Origin: a virus
Virus record (IMG/VR): IMGVR_UViG_3300004095_000007
Coordinates: 1 to 31,362 of that record
Strand: one strand, 5' to 3'
Length of the DNA stretch: 31,362 bases
Positions 1 through 5,815 of the stretch are shown in pieces. Below the pieces are notes generated by a model. The model worked only from the letters and a program-made list of their open reading frames with translations. It was not told the origin of the DNA and searched no databases. The position numbers and the translations under genes were made by a program. Every line of letters starts with the position of its first letter. Within the stretch, counting starts at the first letter, position 1.

Positions 1-2
1 AT

Positions 3-350
3 GCAGATGCAGAACCAGTTGCAATGTATGCTGGCTCTGGCAACACAGGAAGCATATATAGTGATTTATATGAAAAAACAGTAATTGTACGCACATATTT
101 TGCTGGTGTGTTTTATGGCAAACTCAAAAAAGTTGAAAGTGATAGTTTAATATTAAATGATTGCCGTAGAATTTGGAAATGGTATGGAGCAAATAATTTA
201 TCAAATATGGCATTAGTTGGTGTAACTGATAAATCACAAACTCGCATTTCACCAAAAACGCAAAATCATCTTGCAAAAGGGTTTATTGAAATTATACCAA
301 TGTCAACCGATGCAGTTAAAAATTTAGACTCTGTTTCTGATTGGAAATAA
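3..350 (+). CDS. DUF6948-like phage protein, 5' end outside window
   Basis: The frame is open from the first in-frame codon at 3, before the first ATG at 24, so the true start probably lies upstream of the window. The visible part reads ADAEPVAMYAGSGNTG, then a compact domain beginning KTVIVRTYFAGVFYGKL and containing RRIWKWYGANNLSNMA. That pattern (VIVRTYSAGV..G.L, then aRRIWyW.GA.sLs.lA) is what I know as the small phage family DUF6948, whose function is unknown. The protein ends in an acidic tail. It is followed after 1 bp by a tiny Gly-rich ORF and then by recombination genes, so it belongs to the early operon. The family call rests on recalled similarity only. Confidence 0.6.
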   Translation, partial: ADAEPVAMYAGSGNTGSIYSDLYEKTVIVRTYFAGVFYGKLKKVESDSLILNDCRRIWKWYGANNLSNMALVGVTDKSQTRISPKTQNHLAKGFIEIIPMSTDAVKNLDSVSDWK

Positions 351-351
351 A

Positions 352-450
352 ATGGATAATCAATTAAATTATGGCGATGGCGATGGCTATGGCTATGGCT
401 CTGGCTCTGGCTTTGGCTCTGGCAATGGCGATGGCGATGGCGATGGATAA
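352..450 (+). CDS. 32-aa glycine-X repeat peptide
   Basis: The ORF starts at ATG 352, with GGAAA about 6 nt upstream inside the end of the previous gene, and stops at TAA 448-450. After MDNQLNY it is an almost perfect alternation of Gly with Asp, Tyr, Ser, Phe or Asn (GDGDGYGYGSGSGFGSGNGD and so on). It is encoded by GGC-NNT hexamer repeats (ggcgat, ggctat, ggctct), far more GC-rich than its surroundings. Similar short Gly-X peptides occur sporadically in phage genomes without known function. The RBS and operon position favour a translated gene. A non-coding hexamer microsatellite is the alternative. Confidence 0.5.
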   Translation: MDNQLNYGDGDGYGYGSGSGFGSGNGDGDGDG

Positions 451-455
451 TTAAT

Positions 456-614
456 ATGTGGTGCAATAACAAATGTCGCGAAGGCGAATGCGAATGGTGT
501 AATGGCACACCTGAGCAATTAGAGGAAGCAATTAATAATTATGATAATTCATTAGTTGCTAATAAAAAAAATGTTGTATATGGAATATTAAATGACAACA
601 CAAAAAACGTTTAA
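456..614 (+). CDS. 52-aa Cys-rich small protein
   Basis: The ORF runs from ATG 456 to TAA 612-614 and overlaps the start of the exonuclease gene by 23 nt. The N-terminus is MWCNNKCREGECEWCNG, with cysteines at residues 3, 7, 12 and 15 in a CxxxCxxxxCxxC arrangement that could bind zinc. The remainder is an acidic helix-like stretch (PEQLEEAINNYDNSLV). It sits 5 bp after the Gly-X peptide and upstream of recombination genes. No family is recognised. It is short, but the cysteine clustering and the gapless position suggest it is real. Confidence 0.5.
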   Translation: MWCNNKCREGECEWCNGTPEQLEEAINNYDNSLVANKKNVVYGILNDNTKNV

Positions 615-1425
615 AGTAAAAAATTATGCTGAATATGATGCAATTGATGCTATTAATATGTCTAAATTAAAAGATATTAAAAAATCATCGTATCATTTTT
701 GGGCTAATCATTTATCACCTAACAAACAAAAAGCTAAAGAAACTGAAGCATTACGTTTTGGTACTTTGTGTCATAAATTTGTGTTAGAGCATAAAGATTT
801 TTATAATGATTATGTTATAGCACCTAAATTTAATAAACGAACTAAAATTGGTCAAGAAAGTTACGAACAATTTGTTTCTCAACATCCTGGTAAATTATTT
901 ACCGATCAAGAAGAAATTAATGTGGTTACTCAAATGCGTGCAGCATTAATGCGTAAACAAGCATCATTTGTCTTGTTTAAAGATGATGCAGTATATGAGC
1001 AAGCAATGGTTTGGAATGATAATGGTGTAGCATGTAAAGCTAAATTAGATTTATATATACCGCCTTCTAAAGAATATTCAAACGGTATTATTGTGGATTA
1101 TAAAACTTGTCAATCAGCTAAAGTTGAAGATTTTACAAAATCAGCATTTAATTTTGGTTATCATAATTCAGCAGCATATTATTCTAAAGGATTTCAACAG
1201 GTTTTTAAAACTAATGGATTTCCTGTTTTTATATTTGCTGCACAAGAAAAAGAAGCACCATACGAAACCGCTTTTTATACTGCGGATGATGCAATGTTAA
1301 ATTTTGGTTTACAAGAAAATGCAGTAATGCTTGATTTATATAAACAATGTTTAACAACAAAACAATGGGAAGGGTATCAAGATGAAATATTACCATTATC
1401 TTTACCATACTGGGTTAATAAATAA
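592..1425 (+). CDS. PD-(D/E)XK exonuclease (RecE/YqaJ-like, DUF3799 type)
   Basis: This 277-aa protein has the ordered motifs of phage 5'-3' exonucleases that work with RecT-type annealases. They are ALRFGTLCHKFVLE (His61), CKAKLDLYIP (Asp153 after Lys151) and IIVDYKT (Asp169 and Lys171, the D...DxK metal-binding core), then YHNSAAYYSKGF and FIFAAQEKEAPY (Glu219). This layout matches the PD-(D/E)XK nuclease-like/DUF3799 family related to the RecE C-terminal domain. It would resect dsDNA ends to give 3' overhangs for the RecT/Bet protein encoded 24 bp downstream. The start at 592 overlaps the previous small ORF, consistent with translational coupling. Which metal ligands are strictly required here is inferred from the family. 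Confidence 0.85.
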   Translation: MTTQKTFKVKNYAEYDAIDAINMSKLKDIKKSSYHFWANHLSPNKQKAKETEALRFGTLCHKFVLEHKDFYNDYVIAPKFNKRTKIGQESYEQFVSQHPGKLFTDQEEINVVTQMRAALMRKQASFVLFKDDAVYEQAMVWNDNGVACKAKLDLYIPPSKEYSNGIIVDYKTCQSAKVEDFTKSAFNFGYHNSAAYYSKGFQQVFKTNGFPVFIFAAQEKEAPYETAFYTADDAMLNFGLQENAVMLDLYKQCLTTKQWEGYQDEILPLSLPYWVNK

Positions 1426-1449
1426 TTTAATTTTAAAAAGGAACACAAC

Positions 1450-2145
1450 ATGTCAAATGATTTAACAGTTAAACAATCTACAGGTTTAATAGAACGTATG
1501 GCTCAAGCAGCAGGGTTGGACAAACAAATATATTTTAACACCATTAAAGCAACTTGTTTTACTGGTAATGCGACTAATGAACAATTTGCTGCATTTTTAC
1601 TTGTAGCTGAAAAATATGGTTTAAATCCATTAACTAAAGAAATTTGGGCTTTTCCAAGTAAAGGTGGAATATGTCCTATGGTAAGTTATCAAGGATGGTG
1701 TAATATTGTAACAAACAATGTTGATTTTGATGGTGTAGAAATAGAAACTAATTTTGAAGAAGGTAAACCTTTTAGTTCAACTTGTAAAATATATAGAAAA
1801 TCATTGTCTCGTCCAATTATAAAAACCGTATATCTTAAAGAATGGATTAAAGAAACAAGCCCTGTATGGAAAACACAACCTACGCATTTTCTTGAAATTA
1901 GAGCATATATTCAATGTGCAAGAATAGCTTTTGGGTTATCTGGTATATTTGATGAAGATGTACCAATGATAGATATTGCTAATAATGTTACACAAATTAA
2001 AGATGAAAGCGTTAATAATCTTAATGCTCAAATTAAAGAAAAAAAATCTAAAACAATTGCACCTGAAATTGTTGATGTTGTAATTTCTGAAAATGATTTT
2101 GAAATTGATCCAGCTGCTATAGCACAGGCTGAAACAATGGCATAG
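1450..2145 (+). CDS. recT: RecT/Bet-family single-strand annealing protein
   Basis: This 231-aa protein is preceded by AAAGGA at about 1438-1443. Family features are LLVAEKYGLNPLTKEIWAFP followed by MVSYQGWCNIV (the 'NPLtkEIyaf...G....v..dGw' block typical of phage recombination protein Bet), a VYLKEWIKETSPVW segment, and a conserved helix WKTQPTHFLEIRAYIQCARIAFGLSGIFDEDV. The C-terminal ~45 residues are low-complexity and acidic, as is usual. It would coat and anneal ssDNA produced by the upstream exonuclease, in phage recombination and possibly concatemer formation. The gene is followed by a structured intergenic RNA at 2161-2234. The RecT/Bet superfamily call is firm; the subfamily is uncertain. 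Confidence 0.88.
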   Translation: MSNDLTVKQSTGLIERMAQAAGLDKQIYFNTIKATCFTGNATNEQFAAFLLVAEKYGLNPLTKEIWAFPSKGGICPMVSYQGWCNIVTNNVDFDGVEIETNFEEGKPFSSTCKIYRKSLSRPIIKTVYLKEWIKETSPVWKTQPTHFLEIRAYIQCARIAFGLSGIFDEDVPMIDIANNVTQIKDESVNNLNAQIKEKKSKTIAPEIVDVVISENDFEIDPAAIAQAETMA

Positions 2146-2160
2146 AATTAAAATAACCAA

Positions 2161-2234
2161 CTGTCCGCATTTGTCGGACAACTGCCATCTCGTGTGTATG
2201 CACGGGGTGGTATGTCGGGAAAGCCGACAAAGTG
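2161..2234 (+). ncRNA. GC-rich structured leader RNA with mutually exclusive helices
   Basis: This is a non-coding gap between recT and the lipoprotein gene, about 55% G+C by my count in a region near 30%. Three consecutive hairpins are visible. H1 pairs TGTCCG (2162-2167) with CGGACA (2175-2180). H2 is a 10-bp stem, CCATCTCGTG (2185-2194) with CACGGGGTGG (2201-2210), extendable to 12 bp with wobble, loop TGTATG. H3 pairs TGTCGG (2213-2218) with CCGACA (2224-2229), loop GAAAG. In addition TTTGTCGG (2170-2177) is perfectly complementary to CCGACAAA (2224-2231), giving an 8-bp helix that would dissolve H1 and H3 and enclose H2. A short T5 run (2236-2240) and the RBS AAAGGA follow. I do not recognise an Rfam family. 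Confidence 0.6.
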
Positions 2235-2251
2235 ATTTTTAAAGGAAAAGA

Positions 2252-2500
2252 ATGAAATATATATTATTAAGTGTATTAATTATATCATTATGTAGTTGTG
2301 GTGTTAATACAAATAAAGGAACAAGAGTTTTAGAATCAATGGGATACACCAATATTAAAATTGGTAGTTATGCTTTTTTTGATTGTGATAAAAATGATAA
2401 ATTTGCTAGTAATTTTACCGCTACTGGAATAAATAAAAAACCCGTATCTGGTTCATTATGTAGTGGATTTTTTAAAAATATAACCGTTAGATTGGATTAA
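2252..2500 (+). CDS. Small phage lipoprotein
   Basis: This 82-aa protein starts at ATG 2252, 6 nt after an AAAGGA-type RBS. Residues 1-16 form a lipoprotein signal (MKYILLSVLIISLCSC) with a lipobox L-C-S-C, so Cys16 would be lipidated. The mature part reads VLESMGYTNIKIGSYAFFDCDKND and ends ATGINKKPVSGSLCSGFFKN plus ITVRLD. This resembles a widespread short phage/prophage lipoprotein of unknown function ('a..Gytni.itGy..fgCse.D.f...F.A.g.nG..v.G.vCsg...k..tirf'). Two cysteines (in FDCD and LCSG) may form a disulfide. It lies directly downstream of the structured RNA, which is positioned to control it. Confidence 0.75.
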   Translation: MKYILLSVLIISLCSCGVNTNKGTRVLESMGYTNIKIGSYAFFDCDKNDKFASNFTATGINKKPVSGSLCSGFFKNITVRLD

Positions 2501-2501
2501 T

Positions 2502-2585
2502 ATGTTTACATTAATATACAGCACGTACGTATGGGGCATTTGTATGCCTGTGTTTTATTTAGAATTGATGGGAATTAAATTATGA
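2502..2585 (+). CDS. 27-aa micro-membrane protein
   Basis: ATG 2502 lies 1 nt after the lipoprotein stop, and the TGA (2583-2585) overlaps the next gene's ATG as ATGA. The sequence MFTLIYSTYVWGICMPVFYL plus ELMGIKL has one hydrophobic helix. The stop/start overlap with the following gene and the lack of gaps argue for translation. No family is recognised. Confidence 0.4.
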   Translation: MFTLIYSTYVWGICMPVFYLELMGIKL

Positions 2586-2914
2586 AAAAGTCTAACGCAG
2601 GAAAAACAATAGATAAATTATACAAAGTAACAGACAAAATAACAGATAAAATTGAAGAAATGTTATATACGCCTTTATATCATTTAAATCAATATATACA
2701 AGACTTAGAGGAAGAATTAAAAGACATAAAATCTTATAAAGATAAATACGATGCTATATCTTATGCTCAAAAAATGGAAAAATATACAATACAAAACAAC
2801 AAATTATATTCAAGTCTAGAATATAAATTTGATGAAGCAGTAGATTACATTAAAGAACTAGAAGCTAAAATACAAGAATTAGAAAGGATAAATTGTGAGT
2901 GTATGGAAATTTGA
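2582..2914 (+). CDS. Coiled-coil early protein
   Basis: This 110-aa protein is coupled to the preceding micro-ORF by an ATGA overlap. It is lysine-, glutamate- and tyrosine-rich and almost entirely predicted helix. Heptad-like stretches are KLYKVTDKITDKIEEML, YIQDLEEELKDIKSYKDKYD and YIKELEAKIQELERI. The last block recurs in the next protein (YIDELKTKIQELEAI), so the two are partial duplicates. No catalytic motif or family is recognised. It may act as a structural or adaptor component in the early phase; no function is proposed. Confidence 0.7.
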   Translation: MKKSNAGKTIDKLYKVTDKITDKIEEMLYTPLYHLNQYIQDLEEELKDIKSYKDKYDAISYAQKMEKYTIQNNKLYSSLEYKFDEAVDYIKELEAKIQELERINCECMEI

Positions 2915-3077
2915 TATAAAAGATGTGGAGTATAGTTTTAGTTCTATAATTTATCATATTAATGATTTAGAATTTTTAATTGAAGAAAAAAATAATAATA
3001 TTGATGAATTAAAAGATTATATTGATGAATTAAAAACTAAAATACAAGAATTGGAGGCTATAAATGACAATAGATGA
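2895..3077 (+). CDS. Short coiled-coil protein, GTG start
   Basis: This 60-aa protein starts at GTG 2895 (the only sensible in-frame start), with AGAAAGGA at 2881-2888, and overlaps the previous gene by 20 nt. The C-terminal half is a coiled coil with an internal repeat, NIDELKDYIDELKTKIQELE. It resembles the C-terminus of the preceding protein, which suggests duplication. The end overlaps the next gene by 14 nt and contributes that gene's GGAGG ribosome-binding site. Function unknown. Confidence 0.6.
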   Translation: MSVWKFDIKDVEYSFSSIIYHINDLEFLIEEKNNNIDELKDYIDELKTKIQELEAINDNR

Positions 3078-3462
3078 TTTTGAGTTAGGTATGATTGTTA
3101 GTCATAATAAATATGGTTTTGGTGAAATTCTTAAGATTGACACAGAAGATAATTGTTTATTTTTATTTATTGATTTTAATGAATTAGGCAGATCTTGGTT
3201 TTATAGTGTTTTTGATAAAAACAATAAAGGATGTTTTGATGTTAATGAATGCATTTTAGATAAATTAACAATAATTAAAAAACTTAAAGATAAAAAATTA
3301 TTTCAATTAAAAACCAAAATATTAATTAAAATTGATAATTTAAAAATTGATGATCCATATCCAAGATGTAATTATGACGAAGTGGATTCTGTATTGCATG
3401 ATTTTAAAGAACTTCTATTTTTAATAGAATATACACCATATAGAAAGGAAGATTATAAATGA
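3064..3462 (+). CDS. Tudor-like 'fG.G.i' domain protein, copy 1
   Basis: This 132-aa protein starts at ATG 3064 behind a strong GGAGG (about 3054-3058). The N-terminal ~60 residues (MTIDDFELGMIVSHNKYGFG plus EILKIDTEDNCLFLFIDF) match the pattern F..G..v.H..wG.G.v......i.v.F seen in the proteins starting at 3459, 3648 and 5816. The fold resembles small SH3/Tudor-like barrels such as the UvrD/PcrA C-terminal or DUF3553 domain, which contact protein partners. The C-terminal ~70 residues are a lysine-rich helical extension not shared with the other copies. It overlaps its downstream neighbour by ATGA. Role unknown; the domain assignment is by motif only. Confidence 0.65.
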   Translation: MTIDDFELGMIVSHNKYGFGEILKIDTEDNCLFLFIDFNELGRSWFYSVFDKNNKGCFDVNECILDKLTIIKKLKDKKLFQLKTKILIKIDNLKIDDPYPRCNYDEVDSVLHDFKELLFLIEYTPYRKEDYK

Positions 3463-3644
3463 CAATAAATGATTTTAAAATAGGTACATTAATTGAGCAT
3501 AATGAATGGGGAGATGGTGAGGTTATTGCTAATAATAGCGATGAAATAGCTATTGAGTTTATTAATGGAATACGATTGTTTTTTAGTTGCACTGATGATT
3601 TGTATCATATGTCTACATTAAAAATAAAACAATTTAAGGAGTAA
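3459..3644 (+). CDS. Tudor-like 'WG.G.V' domain protein, copy 2
   Basis: This 61-aa protein is a single minimal module: MTINDFKIGTLIEHNEWGDG, EVIANNSDEIAIEFINGIRL, then an FFSCTDD...M.. tail. It starts at ATG 3459 with AGAAAGGA upstream, overlapping the preceding stop (ATGA). It is the closest relative of the N-terminus of the next protein (LIEHNRWGYGKVIANNG), indicating tandem duplication. Such stand-alone SH3/Tudor-like modules usually mediate protein or nucleic-acid contacts. No specific partner is indicated. Confidence 0.65.
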   Translation: MTINDFKIGTLIEHNEWGDGEVIANNSDEIAIEFINGIRLFFSCTDDLYHMSTLKIKQFKE

Positions 3645-3647
3645 ATT

Positions 3648-4310
3648 ATGCACATTCTAGATAATTTTAAAGTAGGCGATTTAATCGAACATAATAGATG
3701 GGGTTACGGTAAAGTAATTGCTAATAATGGTTATGATAAATTTATGATTCTATTTGCTAAAGGAGTATGGAGGTTAGATATTAAGTATTCTGATTTAGTA
3801 GAGTTTATATCACAATTAAAAATTAAACAACCTATTTCCAAAATGGAAACAACTGAGGAAAAAACTATGCAAGAATTTGAGCCGATTACTAAAGATAATA
3901 TTGAAGAAGTGTTAGAATATAACGGGTGGAAATATGATGGGAAAGAGTATAATAATTACAAATCAACAGAAGATGGTTTTATAATTTATTGTAATATTTC
4001 ATTAGATATTTCATTAGAAAATGATTTTAAATATAACTTATATAATTTTAATGGAAACATTAATACTAATGATTTTAATGAATTTCTAGCATTTGTACAA
4101 AAGCGTATTAAGCTTAAACCTTTGCCAAAAAAACCTGAGTTTAATTTTGAGCAATATTTGTTAGATAATGGTTTTGAAAAAACATGTAACAAATTAATTA
4201 AAGGTGTTATTTGTTTTACATTAGGAAACAATAGTGGTTATCCTGTTTATTATCATAATATGATTTACAATAAAAACATTACACATACAAAAAAAATGCA
4301 GATATATTAA
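3648..4310 (+). CDS. Tudor-like module fused to a C-terminal domain, copy 3; probable frameshift near 3' end
   Basis: Starts at ATG 3648 behind AAGGAG. Residues 1-65 are a third 'WG.G.V' module (FKVGDLIEHNRWGYGKVIAN). Residues ~80-200 form an unrelated domain (DNIEEVLEYNGWKYDGKEYN, later LPKKPEFNFEQYLLDNGFEK). As read, it stops at 4308-4310 soon after an A8 run (4289-4296). In the -1 frame after the run the protein continues ..NADILIAAAKLLEGLK and stops at 4343-4345, overlapping the next ATG as TAATG, which is how most neighbours are joined. The intended product therefore probably ends at 4345. Either one A is missing (mutation or sequencing error) or there is -1 slippage at A AAA AAA (4289-4295). 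Confidence 0.6.
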   Translation: MHILDNFKVGDLIEHNRWGYGKVIANNGYDKFMILFAKGVWRLDIKYSDLVEFISQLKIKQPISKMETTEEKTMQEFEPITKDNIEEVLEYNGWKYDGKEYNNYKSTEDGFIIYCNISLDISLENDFKYNLYNFNGNINTNDFNEFLAFVQKRIKLKPLPKKPEFNFEQYLLDNGFEKTCNKLIKGVICFTLGNNSGYPVYYHNMIYNKNITHTKKMQIY

Positions 4311-4344
4311 TAGCAGCTGCTAAATTATTAGAAGGATTAAAATA

Positions 4345-4518
4345 ATGGATTTTGAGATTAAAAAACTATTAAGCCATTTATCATTTCAAAAACAGATAGA
4401 TAATGCCAAAGCATTATTAATACAATCTGAGCATGATTTTGGAAAAATATCGGCTATATATGCGTGTCAATTGTTAGATAATTTAACTTGTTGTGAAGGC
4501 AATAATAATGGAAATTAA
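4345..4518 (+). CDS. Small helical protein, LLDNL family copy 1
   Basis: This 57-aa protein runs from ATG 4345 to TAA 4516-4518. Its start overlaps the frameshift-extended stop of the previous gene (TAATG). Sequence MDFEIKKLLSHLSFQKQIDN leads to AIYACQLLDNLTCCEG. The CQLLDNL block matches TCKLLDNLIK in the protein at 5349-5561, and the N-terminal E.K.L..h pattern is shared too, so these belong to a small duplicated helical family. Its last codons contain the next gene's start. Function unknown. Confidence 0.55.
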   Translation: MDFEIKKLLSHLSFQKQIDNAKALLIQSEHDFGKISAIYACQLLDNLTCCEGNNNGN

Positions 4519-4684
4519 AATAGGCCAAAAGTGGAAAAATAAATTTGAAAAAAATGAAATAGCTACTATACTTTTTATATTAAAAGGTTCAAATAAATAT
4601 ATTGAATATAAATATAATAATGATGATACAGTATATATTCTTTCAGATCACATATTTTCTTTAAATTTTACCCCAACCCCTTAA
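4508..4684 (+). CDS. Upstream part of an apparently interrupted gene
   Basis: This 58-aa ORF starts at ATG 4508 with GAAGG at 4495-4499, preferred over the GTG at 4493, which lacks an RBS. It overlaps the preceding gene. MEIKIGQKWKNKFEKNEIAT followed by LFILKGSNKYIEYKYNNDDT looks like a small beta-rich domain. It stops at TAA 4682-4684 right after FTPTP. The very same frame is open again for the next 72 codons with good coding character, so this may be the first half of a ~130-residue protein broken by a nonsense mutation. See the 4685-4900 entry. Confidence 0.5.
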   Translation: MEIKIGQKWKNKFEKNEIATILFILKGSNKYIEYKYNNDDTVYILSDHIFSLNFTPTP

Positions 4685-4900
4685 TTCCGCCCTCATTGGC
4701 TATTAGATAATGGTGCTAAGATATATGCCGATGAGGTTACAATTAAATGTGATGTTTATTTTTTAGACTATAATTTACCCCAAAGTTATCATTATTATCA
4801 ACCGTTTTACCAACGCAAAAACCAAGAATTTGATTTTGGTGTATTATTTAAAGATGGTAGTCATATGTGGGCTAAATGGATAAGTGAAAATAATGATTAA
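4685..4900 (+). pseudogene. In-frame continuation without a start codon (3' half of interrupted gene)
   Basis: The stretch is in the same frame as 4508-4684 and separated from it only by TAA 4682-4684. It encodes FRPHWLLDNGAKIYADEVTI and on through FDFGVLFKDGSHMWAKWISE to a stop at 4898-4900. There is no ATG, GTG or TTG in this frame before the late ATG of HMWAK, and it fills what would otherwise be the largest gap in the plus operon. The stop overlaps the next gene's ATG 4893, the usual tight joining. Best explained as the C-terminal part of one gene split by a CAA/GAA-to-TAA change, or by readthrough. Confidence 0.5.
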
Positions 4901-5129
4901 ATTTAGATGGCACAGAGGTAGTTTAGAGGAAAGCATGGCTACTGCTATGGAGTTTAAAGGATTACGACATTTATTTAGTGTAATATCTAAAATACAAAAT
5001 TTAAAAAGCGTTACTAAAAATGATATGACAATTAATTATTATGGATTTGATGTACGAGCAAATCAAGATTTGTTTATTGTTAAAATAAGCAATATTCCAA
5101 TTGGTTTTATATTTGAGGAGGTAAAATAA
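4893..5129 (+). CDS. Small phage protein, 'RFHRGSLEESMAT' type
   Basis: This 78-aa protein starts at ATG 4893; a GTG at 4884 would add 3 residues and is less likely. The N-terminus MIKFRWHRGSLEESMATAME resembles a recurrent short phage protein of unknown function that starts I.FRfHRG.L.dSmat..e. The middle has a helix (LRHLFSVISKIQNL), followed by a beta-rich end (MTINYYGFDVR..). It is joined at both sides by overlapping stop/start codons, so it lies in a polycistronic early message. Confidence 0.6.
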   Translation: MIKFRWHRGSLEESMATAMEFKGLRHLFSVISKIQNLKSVTKNDMTINYYGFDVRANQDLFIVKISNIPIGFIFEEVK

Positions 5130-5362
5130 TGATTTTTTGTTTAGAACCACATAACTATCCTGAAGTTTATATATGTAGAAATCCTACACCCAATAATGTA
5201 AGCGTTACTATGCGTTTTAAAGAAGAAACAAAAGATCGTATAATGGGTGTTGTTAAACCTTATTCACAAAAATGTTTTGTTAATAAAATAGTTAAAAAAT
5301 GGCATCCTAAATGGAAAAAGTTAATAATAAAAGGTTATTGGAGAATAAATGACTACAAATGA
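5129..5362 (+). CDS. Hypothetical small basic protein
   Basis: This 77-aa protein is preceded by GAGGAGG at 5114-5120; the start overlaps the previous stop (TAATG). It reads MIFCLEPHNYPEVYICRNPT and ends in a basic, aromatic tail (KWHPKWKKLIIKGYWRINDY). There is no recognised family. The basic tail could contact nucleic acid, but that is only a charge-based guess. It overlaps the next gene by 14 nt. Confidence 0.55.
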   Translation: MIFCLEPHNYPEVYICRNPTPNNVSVTMRFKEETKDRIMGVVKPYSQKCFVNKIVKKWHPKWKKLIIKGYWRINDYK

Positions 5363-5561
5363 AATAAAACAGTTAATTTTAAGTTGCACGCGTTTTGGTG
5401 TTAACGGCAATCAAAAAGACATTAATAAAGCATTAAATGCAGTTAATGAATTACAACAAGATATAATTGATATTAAAGCAACATTAATGTTAAATTGTCG
5501 TAAAATTACTGCGACATCTACTTGTAAATTATTAGATAATTTAATAAAGGATAAAATATGA
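5349..5561 (+). CDS. Small helical protein, KALNAV/LLDNL family copy 2
   Basis: This 70-aa protein starts at ATG 5349, with TTGGAG upstream. It begins MTTNEIKQLILSCTRFGVNG, then KALNAVNELQQDI, and ends CKLLDNLIKDKI. The first half aligns with the next protein (MTIDKLKHLIYHCT... KALNAVDKL), and the end aligns with the 4345-4518 protein (CQLLDNL), tying three small ORFs into one duplicated family. It is coupled to the next gene by an ATGA-type overlap. Function unknown. Confidence 0.6.
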   Translation: MTTNEIKQLILSCTRFGVNGNQKDINKALNAVNELQQDIIDIKATLMLNCRKITATSTCKLLDNLIKDKI

Positions 5562-5812
5562 CTATAGATAAATTAAAACACTTGATTTACCATTGCACGT
5601 TTAGCAATGATAATAATAAATTAAGAAAAGCGTTAAATGCTGTAGATAAACTTGTAGCGACATTGCAGCCAACGTCAATTGATAATATACATTTATGTGA
5701 TGAAGTAATTATTAAAGGTAAAGTTTGTACAATATATAATAACAATTACACAAAAAACGGCAAAGAGTTTAAAACCACTTTGGTTGAATTATTAATTAAA
5801 CATAAGGAGTAA
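5558..5812 (+). CDS. Small protein, KALNAV family copy 3 with a beta C-terminus
   Basis: This 84-aa protein starts at ATG 5558 with AAAGGA upstream and overlaps the previous stop. Residues 1-32 duplicate the preceding protein (LKHLIYHCTFSNDNNKLRKA then LNAVDKL). Residues ~40-84 form a different, beta-rich segment (DEVIIKGKVCTIYNNNYTKN and on) that could be a small SH3-like barrel. It is followed 3 bp later by a Tudor-like gene. No function recognised. Confidence 0.6.
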   Translation: MTIDKLKHLIYHCTFSNDNNKLRKALNAVDKLVATLQPTSIDNIHLCDEVIIKGKVCTIYNNNYTKNGKEFKTTLVELLIKHKE

Positions 5813-5815
5813 ATT

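Noticed and set aside
266-508. Minus-strand ORF rich in His-Arg and Ser repeats
   Set aside because: It is the antisense shadow of the Gly-X hexamer repeat on the plus strand and has no RBS; the composition is a repeat artefact.
2161-2234. Possible self-cleaving ribozyme or tRNA-like element
   Set aside because: No hammerhead core (CTGATGA plus GAAA in order), no twister, pistol or hatchet pattern, and no TTC T-loop or CCA end; kept as an unclassified structured RNA.
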